DNA from: Mercurialis annua
Taxonomy: Eukaryota; Streptophyta; Magnoliopsida; Malpighiales; Euphorbiaceae
Length of the DNA stretch: 64,000 bases
NCBI RefSeq assembly: GCF_937616625.2
Contig: NC_065571.1
Location: forward strand, 16,618,501 to 16,682,500
Reading direction: 5' to 3'
The translations under genes and the position numbers were made by a program. The number at the start of each line of letters is the position of its first letter. The first letter of the stretch is position 1. This document shows positions 42,800 to 56,270 of this stretch, piece after piece. The notes beneath the pieces were generated by a model, which was not told where the DNA came from, did not search any database, and worked only from the letters and a program-made list of their open reading frames with translations.

Positions 42800-44652
42800 G
42801 TATCATTTAGTAATTAAAGCACGCATCTAGAAATCGTAAGAAGAATACCTATGTCGATTCTCCAACGATTCTTGTAGTCCCGAAAATACGGCGACCTCAA
42901 GCTCGTCCACACGAGTATGCGTCCGATTGAATCCTCGCTTTGAAGTAATCCGCAAGAGTTCCTCTTGTCGAGCAGCCCTAAGCTCAAACTCTCACCGCGA
43001 TTACGTCCTTGCTCGGATGTATCAAAAAATGTCGCCAAGTTTTTCCCGTGATTGATGACTATTTGAACTCCTTCAAGTATCTTTCTCTCTCTACAACTTG
43101 GTGTTTTAGTGAGATGTTGCTTATGGTGTGTCTTTTGCCTTAACATCCATGAACTATATATAGGCTTGGAGGTTTAGTGTCCTTAAGACACATGGCAAGA
43201 CAAGTGTTGCATATGTAGTTAAGGTATTGCCACCATGTGAGACCTAACTACATATGTGTCACTTGTGACATCATCTCCATGATATCATCTTCATTACATG
43301 ATATCACTATATTGCATCATTATTCCTTTAATTTATGATTAGTGAGTATCATTAATTACACTAATTAATTACTTAACCCTTCTAATCATAAAATTTGGTT
43401 AAAATATAATTAGGTTCTTACTAATTTATAACTCTTATAAATTAATCACTAATTAACTTGGATAAATACAATTAGGTTCCTACTAATTTATAACTCTTAT
43501 AAATTAGTCCCTAATTTGTACTTGTTTTTCATCTTAGATTAATTTCCGAGATATGCTAGTATCTATATGAAATTGCTCTTTTGTAAACTCAATCGGTTGC
43601 ACACTCTATTGTGTGTGACTAACTAGGTTCACATCTATATGGCAACGAGAGTCATAAGAAACGCCTTTTTTATATTAAATAATTAAATCCCATTTAATTA
43701 TTAATTCTCGTAGATCGAAAGTGACGTCTAGCAACATATCACGACCCCCAAATAGAGATGAATGTTGCGATGCATTCTTTATGAACCAATGTTCATAATA
43801 CCGCACACTCAAAATTTCCTTCATCTAAGATTTCAATCTCTACTAGTGTCACGGTTAAGTCAAACACTGTTTGTCTTGATCATATGACCTCATCTCTCAG
43901 TTCTAATTCTTGATAAATATGACTTCCACTAGAAACAACTTTTTAAGTTAGTCATATACACTTGCGCAGGTTTTTATCATCCATCAAAAACAATTCGAGA
44001 TAGCATAGAATCTTGTCTCCGTTCATCCAGAGTGATGACTTCTTTCTAGGTTAAACCCATATCTCCATATACAACTAACGAGAGCCAACACATCCCGTGG
44101 CCCTAGCTCATGAAAGATATAGGGTTAAGGAATATCAAACTCTAATCACATATATACAAGATAGTGTCACCGCAAGTCAAAGGACATATGTTCAATTATG
44201 AAGTAGATGACATTAAATTGACTTTGATGAATTACCATGTATAAGTCATCTAGCGTCACTTGTTCGACTCACTCAACACTTTGAGTGTCCACATGTTTAT
44301 TCTGATCCCCATCAAGTAGTATGAGACTCACTACTTCCTATAATTAATAACTCTTTACTAATAAGGAGAATAAACAGAGGTGACGATCTTTCCGGGATAA
44401 TGCAATGCCCTTATTCATAGGATCCCATCGATCGTGAACGGTTATTTAGATCATTTGTATGATAGAATTTGTTACTCATATTCTTAACACCTTAAGAATA
44501 GATCCTATCACAATATGATAAGGACAATACGTAATAAATGAACACTTAGTTGATAAGACACTTAGTTCAAATAAGACATATATATCTTTACCATTGACAT
44601 TAGTTCTACAAATATACGTGATTAAATGGTCCTAGGGCACATACTACTAACA
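42800..44652 (-). repeat. Solo-LTR-like sequence, probably Ty1/copia
   Basis: On the minus strand it begins TGTTAGTAGTATGTGCCC (44652) and has a TATA-like CTATATATAG (about 43152) and regular AT-rich text with a repeated block, AATTAGGTTCCTACTAATTTATAACTC-type (43405-43510). It splits the Harbinger element. The inner end and the target duplication were not resolved, so both the length and the class are tentative. Confidence 0.45.
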
Positions 44653-45153
44653 CGATTTACTAATTCCGAACATTAGTAGATATTTATATTTTTATTATTA
44701 TATTATTTTTTTATGTTACTTTTTGTATTATTATTGTATCTTTTTATTATTTTTATTTACTATTTAGTATGTGTGTTTATTTAAATGTAATTTTTAATTT
44801 TACATATTAAAAATATTAATCCTTTATTCAAGTTTATTTAGTAAAATATATATTATTATAAGATAAAAATATTTATTTAAGTTTTATTATTTTACTATTT
44901 ATAAAAAAATATATGTTTTTATTAGTATGAATATGTAAAAAAGGTTTCAATTTGAGTTAACTCGTTAAAATAATAAAATAATGTAGTTTTAAAATATTCT
45001 TTTAGAGTTAGAGATAAAGTTTGTGGTTGGAGAAAAACTTATTTAGAGTTAAAGATAGAGGTTGTGGTTGGAGAAAAACTTACTTTATCTTTAAAATATA
45101 GGAGAAAAACTTACTCTATCTCTATCCAATTATAGAGTGGGTTGGAGATGGCC
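44653..45153 (+). mobile_element. 3' part of the Harbinger element with terminal repeat
   Basis: AT-rich 3' flank after the inserted LTR-like sequence, with three tandem GGAGAAAAACTTACTTTATC-like units (45030-45120), ending in GGGTTGGAGATGGCC followed by TAA (45154-45156). The inverted text GGCCATCTCCAACCC is a typical PIF/Harbinger terminus with a TTA/TAA target. The left terminus was not found near 41000. Confidence 0.6.
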
Positions 45154-45156
45154 TAA

Positions 45157-46605
45157 ACATCAAGATTAAATAGTTTCAACATGTGATGATTAAAACATGT
45201 AAAAAAACAGCCTATAACATGTTTCTAAGATCAAAAGCATGAAAATCATGGCAAGAGCACAAATACATCAGTTGGGACAGTTTATGGCTAAGCATATGAT
45301 TTCAACTACATATATGATTAGATCTAATCAGATCTAACATGTGAGAAGGAATCACATAAAACAACCTATAATCATGTTTCTAAATCAACTTCATGGAAAT
45401 CATATCAAAAGATTAAAAACATAGCAATTATGGAAAAAACACAGTTTATGTCAAAACACAATTAGAGGTAATTTGCAGCAAAACAACCTAGCATGCAATC
45501 TAACATATTGATTCTAACAGTTCTAAATTATATATGATAAAAGTGATAAAATAATGTACATGGTCCTCAGAAGTACCATTATGAGTCCTTGACTCGTTTT
45601 CTGGTGATCTGGACGTGGAATCCAGCTTCAGATCGATGTTCAGCAGTGCGTTTTTGAATGATTGAAGCATTTCTAACTTGTTTGATTGACTGGTGTGTGT
45701 GCGCGCGCGCTTGAGGTGTAACTCGGCTATGGCTATGTAATTTAGGGTTTGATTATGTTTTTTGGTGGTGAATTTGATGACCCTTAGCTAGAATGTGTTA
45801 GTGTTCTATTTATAGAGGTTAGGTTAGGGTTAGATCTACCAAGAGTCTAGTTAGTTTTAAAGTCTATCAATTAGGTGTAAGAGTTAAGTTGAATGTACAA
45901 GTGTTTGAAGTAATTAGCTTAGAATTCCATCTAGAGTTAGGATTATATTTGACATCTATCTTAGGTATTTTTTTAATTAAATTTGTAATTATCAATACAT
46001 GGCATACAAAAAGGGGTCGAAAAGCTGTTTTGCATAAGTGTCAAAAAGGTTTATGGGACCCTAAGATTATGGATAAGGTTAATTTAATTTGTCAAACTTG
46101 CAAATTGGGCCATAAACTTCTAAGATATTATAATTAGTCCAATTTCTTAGAAATCACAATGTCTTTAGATTTTTATAGGTTATTCACGGCTAATTACGTT
46201 TCAATCCTTCAAGTTTGCAATTGCGCATTGATCTAGCCTGCTTGAATTCAAACAAGTGGATCATGAGCTCGTCACCCGGACGAATTTCTCTGAAAATCAT
46301 CATTACACGCTTCTGTCCCTTATCACTTTTATCTGTCCGAAAAAGGGTGTCTATAATAACATGCGATGAAGAAACAATTTCTTCACTTAGTGCGAGAGAA
46401 AGAGAGAAATAGCCCTTTTTTTATTTAAATCACGTTAAGTTGCTAATTATTAATAACCAAATAAATTGATAAAACGCAAAAAAAAAATGAAAATTTAAGA
46501 TTCAGCTAAATAAAACTAAAGTTAGAGGATCCAACTATAAACATTTTAAAAATTAAGGACTCATAATGAATTTTACTAAATAATACACAAACACAAAAAA
46601 GAGAG
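45157..46605. other. Unassigned intergenic sequence
   Basis: 45180-45500 has several AACATGT / AATCATGG repeats, and 45700-45712 a short GTGTGCGCGCGC run. Short open frames at 45889 and 46215 are unrecognised and lack support. No element ends seen. Confidence 0.4.
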
Positions 46606-46943
46606 GGCTTAATACATAGTTTGACCCCTGAACTTGTACCCTTTTACCCATCTAACCCCCAAACTTAACGTCTCACCTATCGAACCCCTGAACTTGTTAA
46701 ATAATCCGATTTGACCCCCGAACTTGATAAATACGTAAACATTGAACCCCTCCGTACACAATTTCTTCTAGAATGTTTCAAGTGACAGGTGGACACGAAG
46801 GGTTTAATATTTACATATTTATCAAGTTCAGGGGTCAAATCAGATTATTTAACAAGTTCAGAAGTTCGATAGGTGAGACGTTAAGTTTAGAGGTTAGATG
46901 GGTAAAAGGGTACAAATTCAGGGGTCAAACTATGTATTAAGCC
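46606..46943. mobile_element. MULE-type MITE with 10-bp target duplication
   Basis: 338 bp, GGCTTAATACATAGTTTGACC to GGTCAAACTATGTATTAAGCC, arms almost fully complementary over about 130 bp. AAAAAGAGAG at 46596-46605 and 46944-46953. Confidence 0.9.
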
Positions 46944-47408
46944 AAAAAGAGAGCAAACAGTATCCAATAGGAAACATCCGCATAGGATAACATAGATAGA
47001 TAAGGAGTGCCAAAAGTTAAAAAAATACCACTCACTCACTCACTCTCTCATAAATCCAATACCATTTCACTTATTCTTAAGATTCAATCCAATACCATTC
47101 ATTCATAATGGTTTGTTTATTTTTACTATCTTCTGTTGTTGTTGTTGTATTGCTTTTCATAATGCCTTTGGTTTTATATTAATGAAATTATTGTTGTGCT
47201 TAATTAGAACATCAATATCAGTATAGATTTTTTAATTGTTGAAGAAGTTTGTGATTTGGCGTACAATGTGTCTCTTATATTGGCAGGATCTATTAGAGAA
47301 ATGCAATCTACAAATCTAGGATGAGAAATCAAGTAAAACGAAGCACAAGTTTCAGTTTTTGTGTATGTCTCTTTTTACATCATTAATAAAATATTATCAA
47401 TAATTATA

Positions 47409-47711
47409 GGAATAATCCATTTTTAGGTGCTTAAACTCTACTTATTTTGTTTATTGTGGTTCTTAAACTATTTTTTTGTCTTTATCTTCAACTAAGCGAA
47501 AACGCATTTTTAAGTCTCTGAATAAAAAAAATGACGTCGTGTCATTATTTTTAAAAATACAAATTAACACCCTAAACGACGTCGCTTTTATCAATCAGGG
47601 ATTGAAAAATGATTTTTTACTAAGTTGAAAGACCAGATAAGAACAAAAAATAGTTTAAAAACTAGATAAATAAAACAGGTATAGTTTAATCACCTGTAAA
47701 TGAGTTTTTTC
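47409..47711. mobile_element. MULE-type MITE (family C), copy 1
   Basis: 303 bp, GGAATAATCCATTTTTAGG to CACCTGTAAATGAGTTTTTTC, centre AACGACGTCG. ATAATTATA at 47400-47408 and 47712-47720. Copy 2 at 48291-48597. Confidence 0.88.
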
Positions 47712-48290
47712 ATAATTATATGATTAAGGTGCTAATAATTATGAATTCATTTCATACAGTTTGTCTGAGCAGATATGCACCAACTGGATAAGACATCCTT
47801 TCACAAATAACAATTGGGTATGTGATCCAATCTGCCAAGTTACAAGATCGCCTTGTACGCCCAATGACAACTTACTCGTAATATATCTTTAATTATGCAT
47901 AATATTTTTAGTTTTGTTGTTGCCATAGTGTTTAAATCAATTTTAGTACTCTATGATTTATTTTATTTTCAGAAAATAAAATTTTGTATTTGGTACTCAA
48001 AAAGAATAAATATAGCATTTAGTTTAGATAAAATGAAATGATTCAAAAATGGTATTTAATTTTATTTTTAATTTAATATTTTATTTTTGTTAAAAAATTT
48101 AATTAAAGTTTAATTTTGATTAGTTTCTCTCTAAAAAAATCAGTCTTTATATCAATAATAAATTAAAACCTAACAAAAATTTCGTTGTAGAATAGATCAT
48201 TGATTAACCTTCCTAAAAGTTTCAAAATGAACTTTGACTTCTTTTCTCGCTTAGTTTTGCCGAGAAAAGTGCACCAAATAGTATAAAATT

Positions 48291-48597
48291 GGAAAAACCC
48301 ATTTACAGGTCTTTAAACTATATTTGTTTTATTCATCCAGTACTTAAATTATTTTTCGTCTTTATCTGGTCCTTCAACTTAGCAAAAAATTATTTTTGAG
48401 TCCTTGATTAACAAAAACGACGCTGTTTAGGATGACAAATTGCATTTTCAAAAATAATAAAATAATGTCGTTTTTATCATTCGGGGACTTGAAAATGATT
48501 TTTTGCTAAATTGAAGGACCAAATAAGGATAAAAATTAGTTTAACGACCAGATGAACAAAATATGTATAGTTTAGGGACCTTTAAATGAATTATTTC
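48291..48597. mobile_element. MULE-type MITE (family C), copy 2
   Basis: 307 bp, GGAAAAACCCATTTACAGG to GACCTTTAAATGAATTATTTC, TATAAAATT at 48282-48290 and 48598-48606. Homologous to 47409-47711 along its length. Confidence 0.88.
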
Positions 48598-48692
48598 TAT
48601 AAAATTTAAAATATCTTATCAAATTAGTACGACATTTTAATTTAAAAGTAGAATCTATATACTTATATAATTGAGAGGACCAACGGAGCTCT

Positions 48693-48776
48693 CTCATTAA
48701 TTCTCACAAAATAGAATTTTCTCATTAATTCTCACCAAATAGAATTTTCTCATTAATTCTCACCAAATAGAGCAAT
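48693..48776 (+). repeat. 28-bp tandem repeat near the Helitron 5' end
   Basis: CTCATTAATTCTCACCAAAT starts at 48693 (one mismatch), 48721 and 48749. Confidence 0.9.
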
Positions 48777-49336
48777 CTTATGAGTTCCCTCCTTTTTTAA
48801 ACTACCTCTTTTAATACTCCATCATTTATTTTGTTTAAACTACTATCCATTATCCATATAGAATAACAATTCTACATAAACTAAAATATTGAGAATGTCC
48901 AACTAAGTTAAATATTAATCGTTTATTAGCTTTTACAGTTGTTCGTAATTACACTTACATGAAAAGCATTATTTAAACTAAGTTTATATTCTTTTGTTTT
49001 GATAAGTTTATAAGAACGTTGCTATGTCTATGACATTCCAAATCTCCATGACATACTGCTCCATCAAATAATCTATTCCAATCAATATTATAAATTCAAT
49101 ATACATATATATACAATTCGTATTACCCCTTTAAATGTATATGAGAATATAAATATATTAATTTTATAAAAGTAAAGTAAAATAAATAATTTGTAGAGAT
49201 TAAAAAATTTACATAAATTAGAATTCAATAAAAATAAAACTAATAGTTAATAAAAAGTTAGAAATCATTAAATAAATAGTATATAAAAATAAAACTCACG
49301 GTAAGTACTCTATATAAAAATAGAACCTTATTTTTA

Positions 49337-49649
49337 GGCTTAAATGCATAAAAAAATCACCAACTTTCGCGTGTTTTTGGTATTTGACACAAACGTTTGA
49401 TTTTGGCATATAAATACACGAACTTTCAATATTTTGCATATATGACCAAATTTCCGTTTTAGATGAAAAACAATGCCGTTTTAGGTATAAAACGTCGCCG
49501 TTTAGGTCAAAAATGGTACCGTTTTATGTCGAAAACGGTGCCCGCGTTATATATGCAAAAAATTGATAGTTCATGTATTTATATGCTAAAAGTAAAAGTT
49601 CGTGTCAAATACCAAAAATACGCGAAAGTTGATTTGGAGCAATTAAGCC
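49337..49649. mobile_element. MULE-type MITE (family B), 9-bp duplication
   Basis: 313 bp, GGCTTAAATGCATAAAAAA to GCAATTAAGCC, arms with ACTTTCGCGTGTTTTTGGTA. Exact TTATTTTTA at 49328-49336 and 49650-49658. Centre with several AAAACGGTGCCG-like palindromes. Nested in Helitron 1. Confidence 0.9.
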
Positions 49650-52600
49650 TTATTTTTATGTTAAAATCTATCAAACATTCGCTAATAATACACTTTTTAG
49701 TAGATTTTGACATACGGTGATATAAATTTATTTTTAATTTTTTACTCCTTAACAATTGCTTTGAAATTATGTTTAGTTATTAATTATTTTAATTGTATTC
49801 AACTGTTAAGTCTAAGAAAGGTAAAAAAATAAGTTTTAAAAAGTACTAAAAAAAATTAAGTGAGACTTATAGTGGGATTATATAAAAATAACATTGAAAT
49901 TTCGTAAATGGGACAATAAAAATATTTTCCTAATTTTTAATTAATGTAAATACAATTTTAATAAGACATTACTAATTGCAAATAAATTATTATCTAATCA
50001 GTTGATCCAAACTTTAAATTATATAAAGACTTTGAATATCACATTCCTATAAAAGTTCATACACAGTATTTTAAAAAGTCAATATAATATCATATTAAAA
50101 TATAAATGAGCAAAACAAGAAATATCATATATTTATTATTGAAACTTACCAATTTTTCTTTCGCATGAAATATAGTTTAAAACTTTATATTCCATAATAT
50201 CTATATAAAAAGTAAAATACAAAAAAATTAAAGAGGAAGAAGGAAAAAAAATCATGACAAAATAACAAAAATCATTATAGATATAATGACAGAAAATAAG
50301 GCTGAATTTTATAAAATATAAAAAAACATTATAAATATTTAATATTTTAAAATAGTTAATTATTATAATAAATTTTCATTTTATTTACTTTTATTAGTTT
50401 GCAGATTACGAATTTATTTTGACATTTTTAGTATTAAAATATTTTCAATAATATTTATTTATATCCATTCCGCGCAAATGCGCGGGTGTACGACTAGTAC
50501 TTATATAATTGAGAGGACCAATGGAGCCCTCTCATTGATTCTCACTAAATAGAGCAATTTTAGAGTTTCCAATTTTTTTAAACTACTTCAATTTTATTTA
50601 ATTTTAAAATTAAAAGTTAAAACTAAAAGATAATTCACATTAGTTCCCACTTCTCTTAAAATACTCATTTTAATTAAATTTTATCATAAATTTTAACATC
50701 CTAACCTAAATGAACGACCTAATTTATCACTATAAATACAGCATAATTTCATGAGAATATTAGTATGATACTGCCATAATTAGAGGCGTGAAGACCGAAC
50801 TTCAGCTTGGATCAGGTACTGATTTCTTATTTGTTTCTGTTCCTTTAGCATTTACTGAACAATTACTTTATTAGTTAAACATGTATGTGTACCATTTTTA
50901 GACTTCTTTGAGTTTTTTAACTGCTGAGTTTCTTAATAAGAAACATTTAAATTGTATAAATTTATCAATCTATAATTGTTTTAAACTCTCTTTTAGTTCG
51001 CCGACATGATCACTTTAGTTCGTTATTTTGTTCTGTAGGTGGAATTCTCTTCACCGAATAGTACTTCAGCTATACCCACACTAAATGCTTTTAATTTATA
51101 TAAATTCTTTTTTTGTTAAATAGATAAGATCAATCTTGAGACTTATATGTAAATTCTCACCTTTTAAAAATACTGATCAATTTACGTCATTATCTTAAAT
51201 GAGTTTGTAGTTTATGTAAATTTATCAACCTATATGTTTACTTTTGTCTTCTCTTTTTTATTCGTCTTTTTTATTTGTACCTTATTTGTATATGTATACT
51301 AAATGATGATCTTGATTGTTTGTGTAGGTATAGATATTGCTTCACAGATTGCAGTAGTTGTGGAAATTCCCCTAAATTACCGAGATGTTGCAAATAGTGT
51401 TAGTTCTTAAGTGAATATTTAAGAAAAGTACATATAGATTCCCTTTTTGTTAAAAAAATCGATGGTGAATTTTCCTTTCCTGTTCTCTCTCGCTCTTTTA
51501 ATGTGGGTTGTTTAATTGTTATAAATTAAGGTTAGATAGTATGATCAATAAATTTCTAATAAGTTTTGCTTTATATTAATTATGAATCAGTACTTTATAG
51601 TTGTGGCATCTTTTCGCATTGGGTGCTTATATGCTTATCATAAATATGGAAATTTTATTTATTTATTTGTTGCTTGAACAGAAGATGGAATTAATTCTTA
51701 ATGTTTTTATAACTATGGATATGAGGATGCGATTGTGGTGATAATGAAGAACCTCGCACATCTAAAAATACAACAAACCTGATGATATATTCATCAAAAT
51801 ACATGCATTAAAATTTGTTAACTTAAATTTTAGACACACATAAAAACTTTATCCAAACTCTAAAACACTTAGAGTTGTTGCATATTGGACTAATTCAAAA
51901 CGGAACCAACTAAAGATCAACATTTTTTTCAAAATCATATCCAAATCCATCAATTTAAACCGTAATAAAATAACTTATACATATTGATTTCGTATGCAGT
52001 AAAAAGACTCTTTCAAAAAATCAAAAAACTAAATGAATTTAAATTTCAAGTATGAATAGATTGTGCGGTTTAGTTTAAATTTTAAAATTTCACTTTTTAC
52101 CATCAAAACAGTTTTATTATTAAATAAAATTTCTTAAATATTCTTATTGTCTTTTGACGGATTCTTAAATATTATAAATACAATTTATATAAGTTTCTTA
52201 ATTTATTCATAATATATATGAACTTTTTAATGTATTCTACAAGTGAAATTTTTTTATTTTTGTTCATTAAATTTGTTTGTAATTGATTGTTTTATATCAT
52301 GGAATTAAATTGTTTCCTTTCAGATAATGATATACTTAAACAATTTGATTTATTTTTTATAGAGTTATTTTAGGTTGTTTAATTTACTGTATTCTATTCA
52401 TCCAAATTTGCTTTTACTGTTGCAATTTAAAATTTAGTTTTTTTATGTATCACCGGGTAGCAATGCATGTTACAGGAAAAATGGAAGATTCCTATTGCTT
52501 AGATTTAGAGTATGTATAATTGTTTTTTGTATTCAGTTCTTTTTTTTCACTTATGGCTTTTGTTATCTTGAAATATTAAAGAGAACTTTCTAATACTATT

Positions 52601-53180
52601 ACATCCGTATACGGTTGATTAATTTTTCATTAGAGTGAAAACATGTTACATGGTTATGTGATGTTTTGATGACTTTTATTTTATAAAAATTGAGTTATGC
52701 TTTAAATTTTTTGGTGTTGATAAGTTTTTAATTGACTTGTCTTGATGTTTTTTTTAATAGAAGCCTTGATGTTTATTATATTTTGCAGTAAATGGGCTTC
52801 GATATATTTACGAGTAAAAATAATAACCACGCAAATAAACAAGTGTTTTAATTGGATCAAAATAGATGCTAAACAATATTAATTAGGCAGTTGTTGTCTG
52901 TGGAATTTTTTTAAAATTTATTTAAAATATTATTATACAATTACCAAAGTTGTGGAAAATGAGTTTGAATTTTATAATTCTCTCTCACTATAAAGTACCT
53001 ACATTTCTTTTCCGTAAATCTTTTATAGACGAATAGCATTATTATTTTGGGTGGTGTTCTTGATATCTCGCATGAGTCGTGCTCTTTTAGATTATTTTCA
53101 AAGAAATGAGATATTAAAATACGTCAAATTAATAACTATTAATATTTGATCCATTATAAAAGTAGTAACATGTAAATTTT

Positions 53181-53194
53181 GGGGGGGGGGGGGG
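53181..53194 (+). repeat. G14 homopolymer
   Basis: An uninterrupted run of 14 G in very AT-rich sequence inside Helitron 2. Such runs are prone to sequencing or assembly length error. Confidence 0.9.
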
Positions 53195-53515
53195 ATTAAT
53201 TAAAAAAGAAATAAAATTTCAACACAAAAACCTATAGAATTGTAAAATGTAAAAAAAATATCATAAATATCCAACATTTTAAAATAATTAAATATTATAA
53301 TTACTATAATAAATTTCATTTTACTTAATGCATGGTAAAGCTCAACTTCTTCTAATAAAAAATCCTCCAGTTTTCATGAAAAATTTACTTAATAATAATA
53401 AAAAAGAGATGTCATTATATAAACAACAATAGGATATACACTGAAATGTTCTCTTTTATCTTAGTGGGAGGTAGAATTGATAAGCAAATTAATATAAGCA
53501 GAGGTAGCTATGTAT

Positions 53516-53662
53516 TAAAACTTGGGGCCAGAGCTTTGCCTCCCGCAAGGGACCTACCCGGCTCGAGTGGGGATTAGTCTGAATGTGGAAGGCTTAAAGG
53601 TGCCGTTTCATAGTTGGAACCCGTTCAGGACACCTCATGATCAGATCAAAAAAAAAAAAAAA
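53516..53662 (+). repeat. SINE-like retroposon fragment
   Basis: GC-rich island in AT-rich Helitron DNA: GACCTACCCGGCTCGAGTGG and GGGGATTAGTC are reminiscent of plant Au-type SINEs, ending near GATCAGATC and an A-run of 15. The 5' pol III boxes are not clear, so this is a tentative call. Confidence 0.4.
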
Positions 53663-54250
53663 ATTGGTGGTCAAAACTATTATGAAATAGGATCATTGAA
53701 GGCACTCCCAAGAAAAAAATCAGTTTTGTACAGTTATATATACATGACACACAACTAAGAAAAAAAAAATGAAAAATTGAATTTGAATTTGTATCGTAAA
53801 TATTCATTATCTTATAACAATTCATTACTAGGATTAGAATAATATATAATCTTAAAATTGAATGTAATTTACATAATTAAGAAAATTAAATGAAAAAAAT
53901 GTATCGTATATATTCATTATCTTAAAATAATTCTTTACTACGATTATTAGAATATATTTTAATTTATTATAGATCGTGAATTTTATTTTTATAAATTATT
54001 TAGATTAGTTTTTCCAATTTAATTATATTTAAATTATATTTAAATTTAATTCCGCGCAAATGCGCGGGCTTACGACTAGTAAATAAAAAATTGGACGGTT
54101 TACATGTACACGTTTGTTAAAGATGGGTTTGATATTAATATTATTCAGTAAGTAACGTGCCAATTTGGCTTTATTTTCTAGTTCCTGTAATGTGATATTT
54201 AGTTTCTTTAATTTGAGCGCCATGTGAAGAAATGGAGTAGTGTTTTCTTT

Positions 54251-55504
54251 CGAACAAAGGATCAATTCACCTCCTCAATTTGGCACGAAATATCAAAAAA
54301 GTCAATTTGGAGACTTTTGGATCAAACAGACCGCAACTATGTCAAAGTGTATCAAAAAGCCCCCTCTAACACAAAAACACCTCAAAAAGAGAGTGGGATT
54401 GCTAATTACAAAAATTAGTTCTAATTAATCATACTATAAAACTAATTAAAATTCTAATTAACATTGATGAGTTAAAACTCTCATTATTAAAAAAAGTAGG
54501 GATCTTTTCTGTCTTTTTTCTAACTAAACCTGATTCGTACTAAACTTAATTAAACATAATTCAAACTTAGTCTAATAAATCAAAATGACAGTAATTGACA
54601 CTAATAAACTTAAAACTTAATTTAACCTAAACTACTTCTCGCAGCCGCCGACGCTGCACTTTTCTTCCCTTCCGAGCAATCACCACCATCGCAAATCAAT
54701 CCAACAAAGACAAACCTGCAATTCGATAGGAAGAAAATAATCAAGAATCGTTATACTAAGAAAACAAAACAAATCATTAAAAGCAACAGTGAGCTTCAAA
54801 TCTTTAGTTGTTGCTTCGTTTTGTTGCCGCCGCCGCATATCATTGTTGATGGTACTGCTTCCTGCCGGTTGTCAGGTTGAAGGAAGTAGACGTTTAAGAA
54901 GGAAACTGTTGTGCCGTTCGTCTTCAAAGCGGCCGTTCGTCTTCAAAGCGGCCGTTCGTCAGCGCTGCAACGGAACAAAGACGAACAATACTCTGGTTCG
55001 TTGCACATCCTCGACAAAAAAGAAGAGAAACGAACCAGAAGATGGCTCGTTGTTTCATCGAGTGTGGAAGACTGTACCGGTGATGAATTTGGAGGCGGCG
55101 GCTGGCGGCAGAATGTGAAGGGAAGGAGAAGATCTATTGATTTAGGTTTAGTTTTTCTTATGAATTATGAAATGATTTATTTTAGAAATACAAAAGGTAA
55201 GAATAGGTTCCTCAAAATTTATTTATAAATTAATTTGATTTTTGAAGTTGTGAAAATTAAAGATTATGATTGAAATTTGAAAATTATTATACATTAATAT
55301 AAAGAATAAAATAAATTTAGGAACCATTTGAAATATTTTTACATTTTAAAATGGAGAGTGTATCTCACTTGAGGAGGTGAGAGTGGGGAGGGGTCTTTTT
55401 GATGCACTTTGACATAGTTGCGGGTTTGTTTGATCCAAAAATCTCGAAAATGATTTTTTTGATATTTCGTGCCAAGTTGAAGGGGTGATCTGATCCTTTG
55501 TTCG
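54251..55504. mobile_element. Foldback element with GC-rich cargo
   Basis: Arms of about 140 bp (CGAACAAAGGATCAATTCACC, then TTTGGATCAAACAGACCGCAAC, with complements at 55365-55504). TTTTCTTT flanks at 54243-54250 and 55505-55512 (8 bp, possibly 9). Between the arms, 54640-55130 is GC-rich, with two overlapping short frames and a 21-bp direct repeat (CTTCAAAGCGGCCGTTCGT, twice or more around 54920-54960). Cargo origin unknown. Confidence 0.7.
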
Positions 55505-56270
55505 TTTTCTTTCTTGGAGATACTTTGGTTGTGGGGCTACTGGAGAGGAAATTATGGAGAAAGAAAGATAATTTTTCTACGAATTTGAAAATTCTAAAAT
55601 ATTTGACTCGCCGATATATAATTTTTGAATAAAAGGTCAATTCGGTATTTTAATTTGTGACTGATGATCAAATAATTCAATTTCGGTCATTTTAATAAAT
55701 TAAGGTCAGTTGCAATTCTTATTCTAGATTAGATAATGTTTGACTGATTTAATATAAAATCAAATCCTATAGTTTTACCTTTTTAAAATTGATAGTGTAA
55801 TAAGTTTGAATTTTTATATTTTATCTTTCATCTAATAAACTTCAGTATAATTTTATCTATTTTATAATTTTTTTTAAGTCCATCAGTGATGGTTACTGTC
55901 AATAGTTTTTAGGGTAATTTACCCAAATCACTCAAAAGAGGTCATTTCTATTATTTCTACCTCAAGAATTTTATTTTGACAATAATCTCTCAAAAAAAAG
56001 GAAAACTTTTCATAAATATCTCATAACCCAAAATTAGTTGTTATTATAATAAAATTGGACAACTATACCCCCCCTTCTACCTACCGTATGAGAGAAGAAG
56101 AATATACAGCAAGAAGTCCAATCCAACGAGGCTGCATCACTGTTTAAGGGTTATGATCACCGGGAAAGTTGATTTCTCGGCAATCTCTTGCTAGAAAGAT
56201 CGATCCTTGTTGTTCTTAATTAAAAGATCCAGAGTGATCGGCGGCGACAAATTCTAGTTCTATTGAGATT

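Larger units (their letters stand above)
48654..50497 (+). mobile_element. Helitron 1
   Basis: 1844 bp from TCTATATACTTATATAATTG to the CTAG of GTACGACTAG. Terminal hairpin CCGCGCAAATGCGCGG at about 50470-50485, 8 bases before the end. Inserted after A (48653). Contains three 28-bp repeats (48693-48776) and MITE 49337-49649. No Rep/helicase frame: non-autonomous. Confidence 0.85.
50498..54079 (+). mobile_element. Helitron 2, abutting Helitron 1
   Basis: Starts within the Helitron 5' consensus (ACTTATATAATTGAGAGG, missing the first TCTATA) directly after the CTAG of Helitron 1, and ends with hairpin CCGCGCAAATGCGCGG plus TTACGACTAG at 54050-54079. 3582 bp. Inside are possible small exon-like pieces (GTAGGTATAGATATTGC at 51325) and a SINE-like fragment, but no helicase. 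Confidence 0.75.

Noticed and set aside
42814..43146. A 110-codon minus-strand frame
   Set aside because: It lies in the LTR-like sequence next to its TATA-like box. No protein family recognised.
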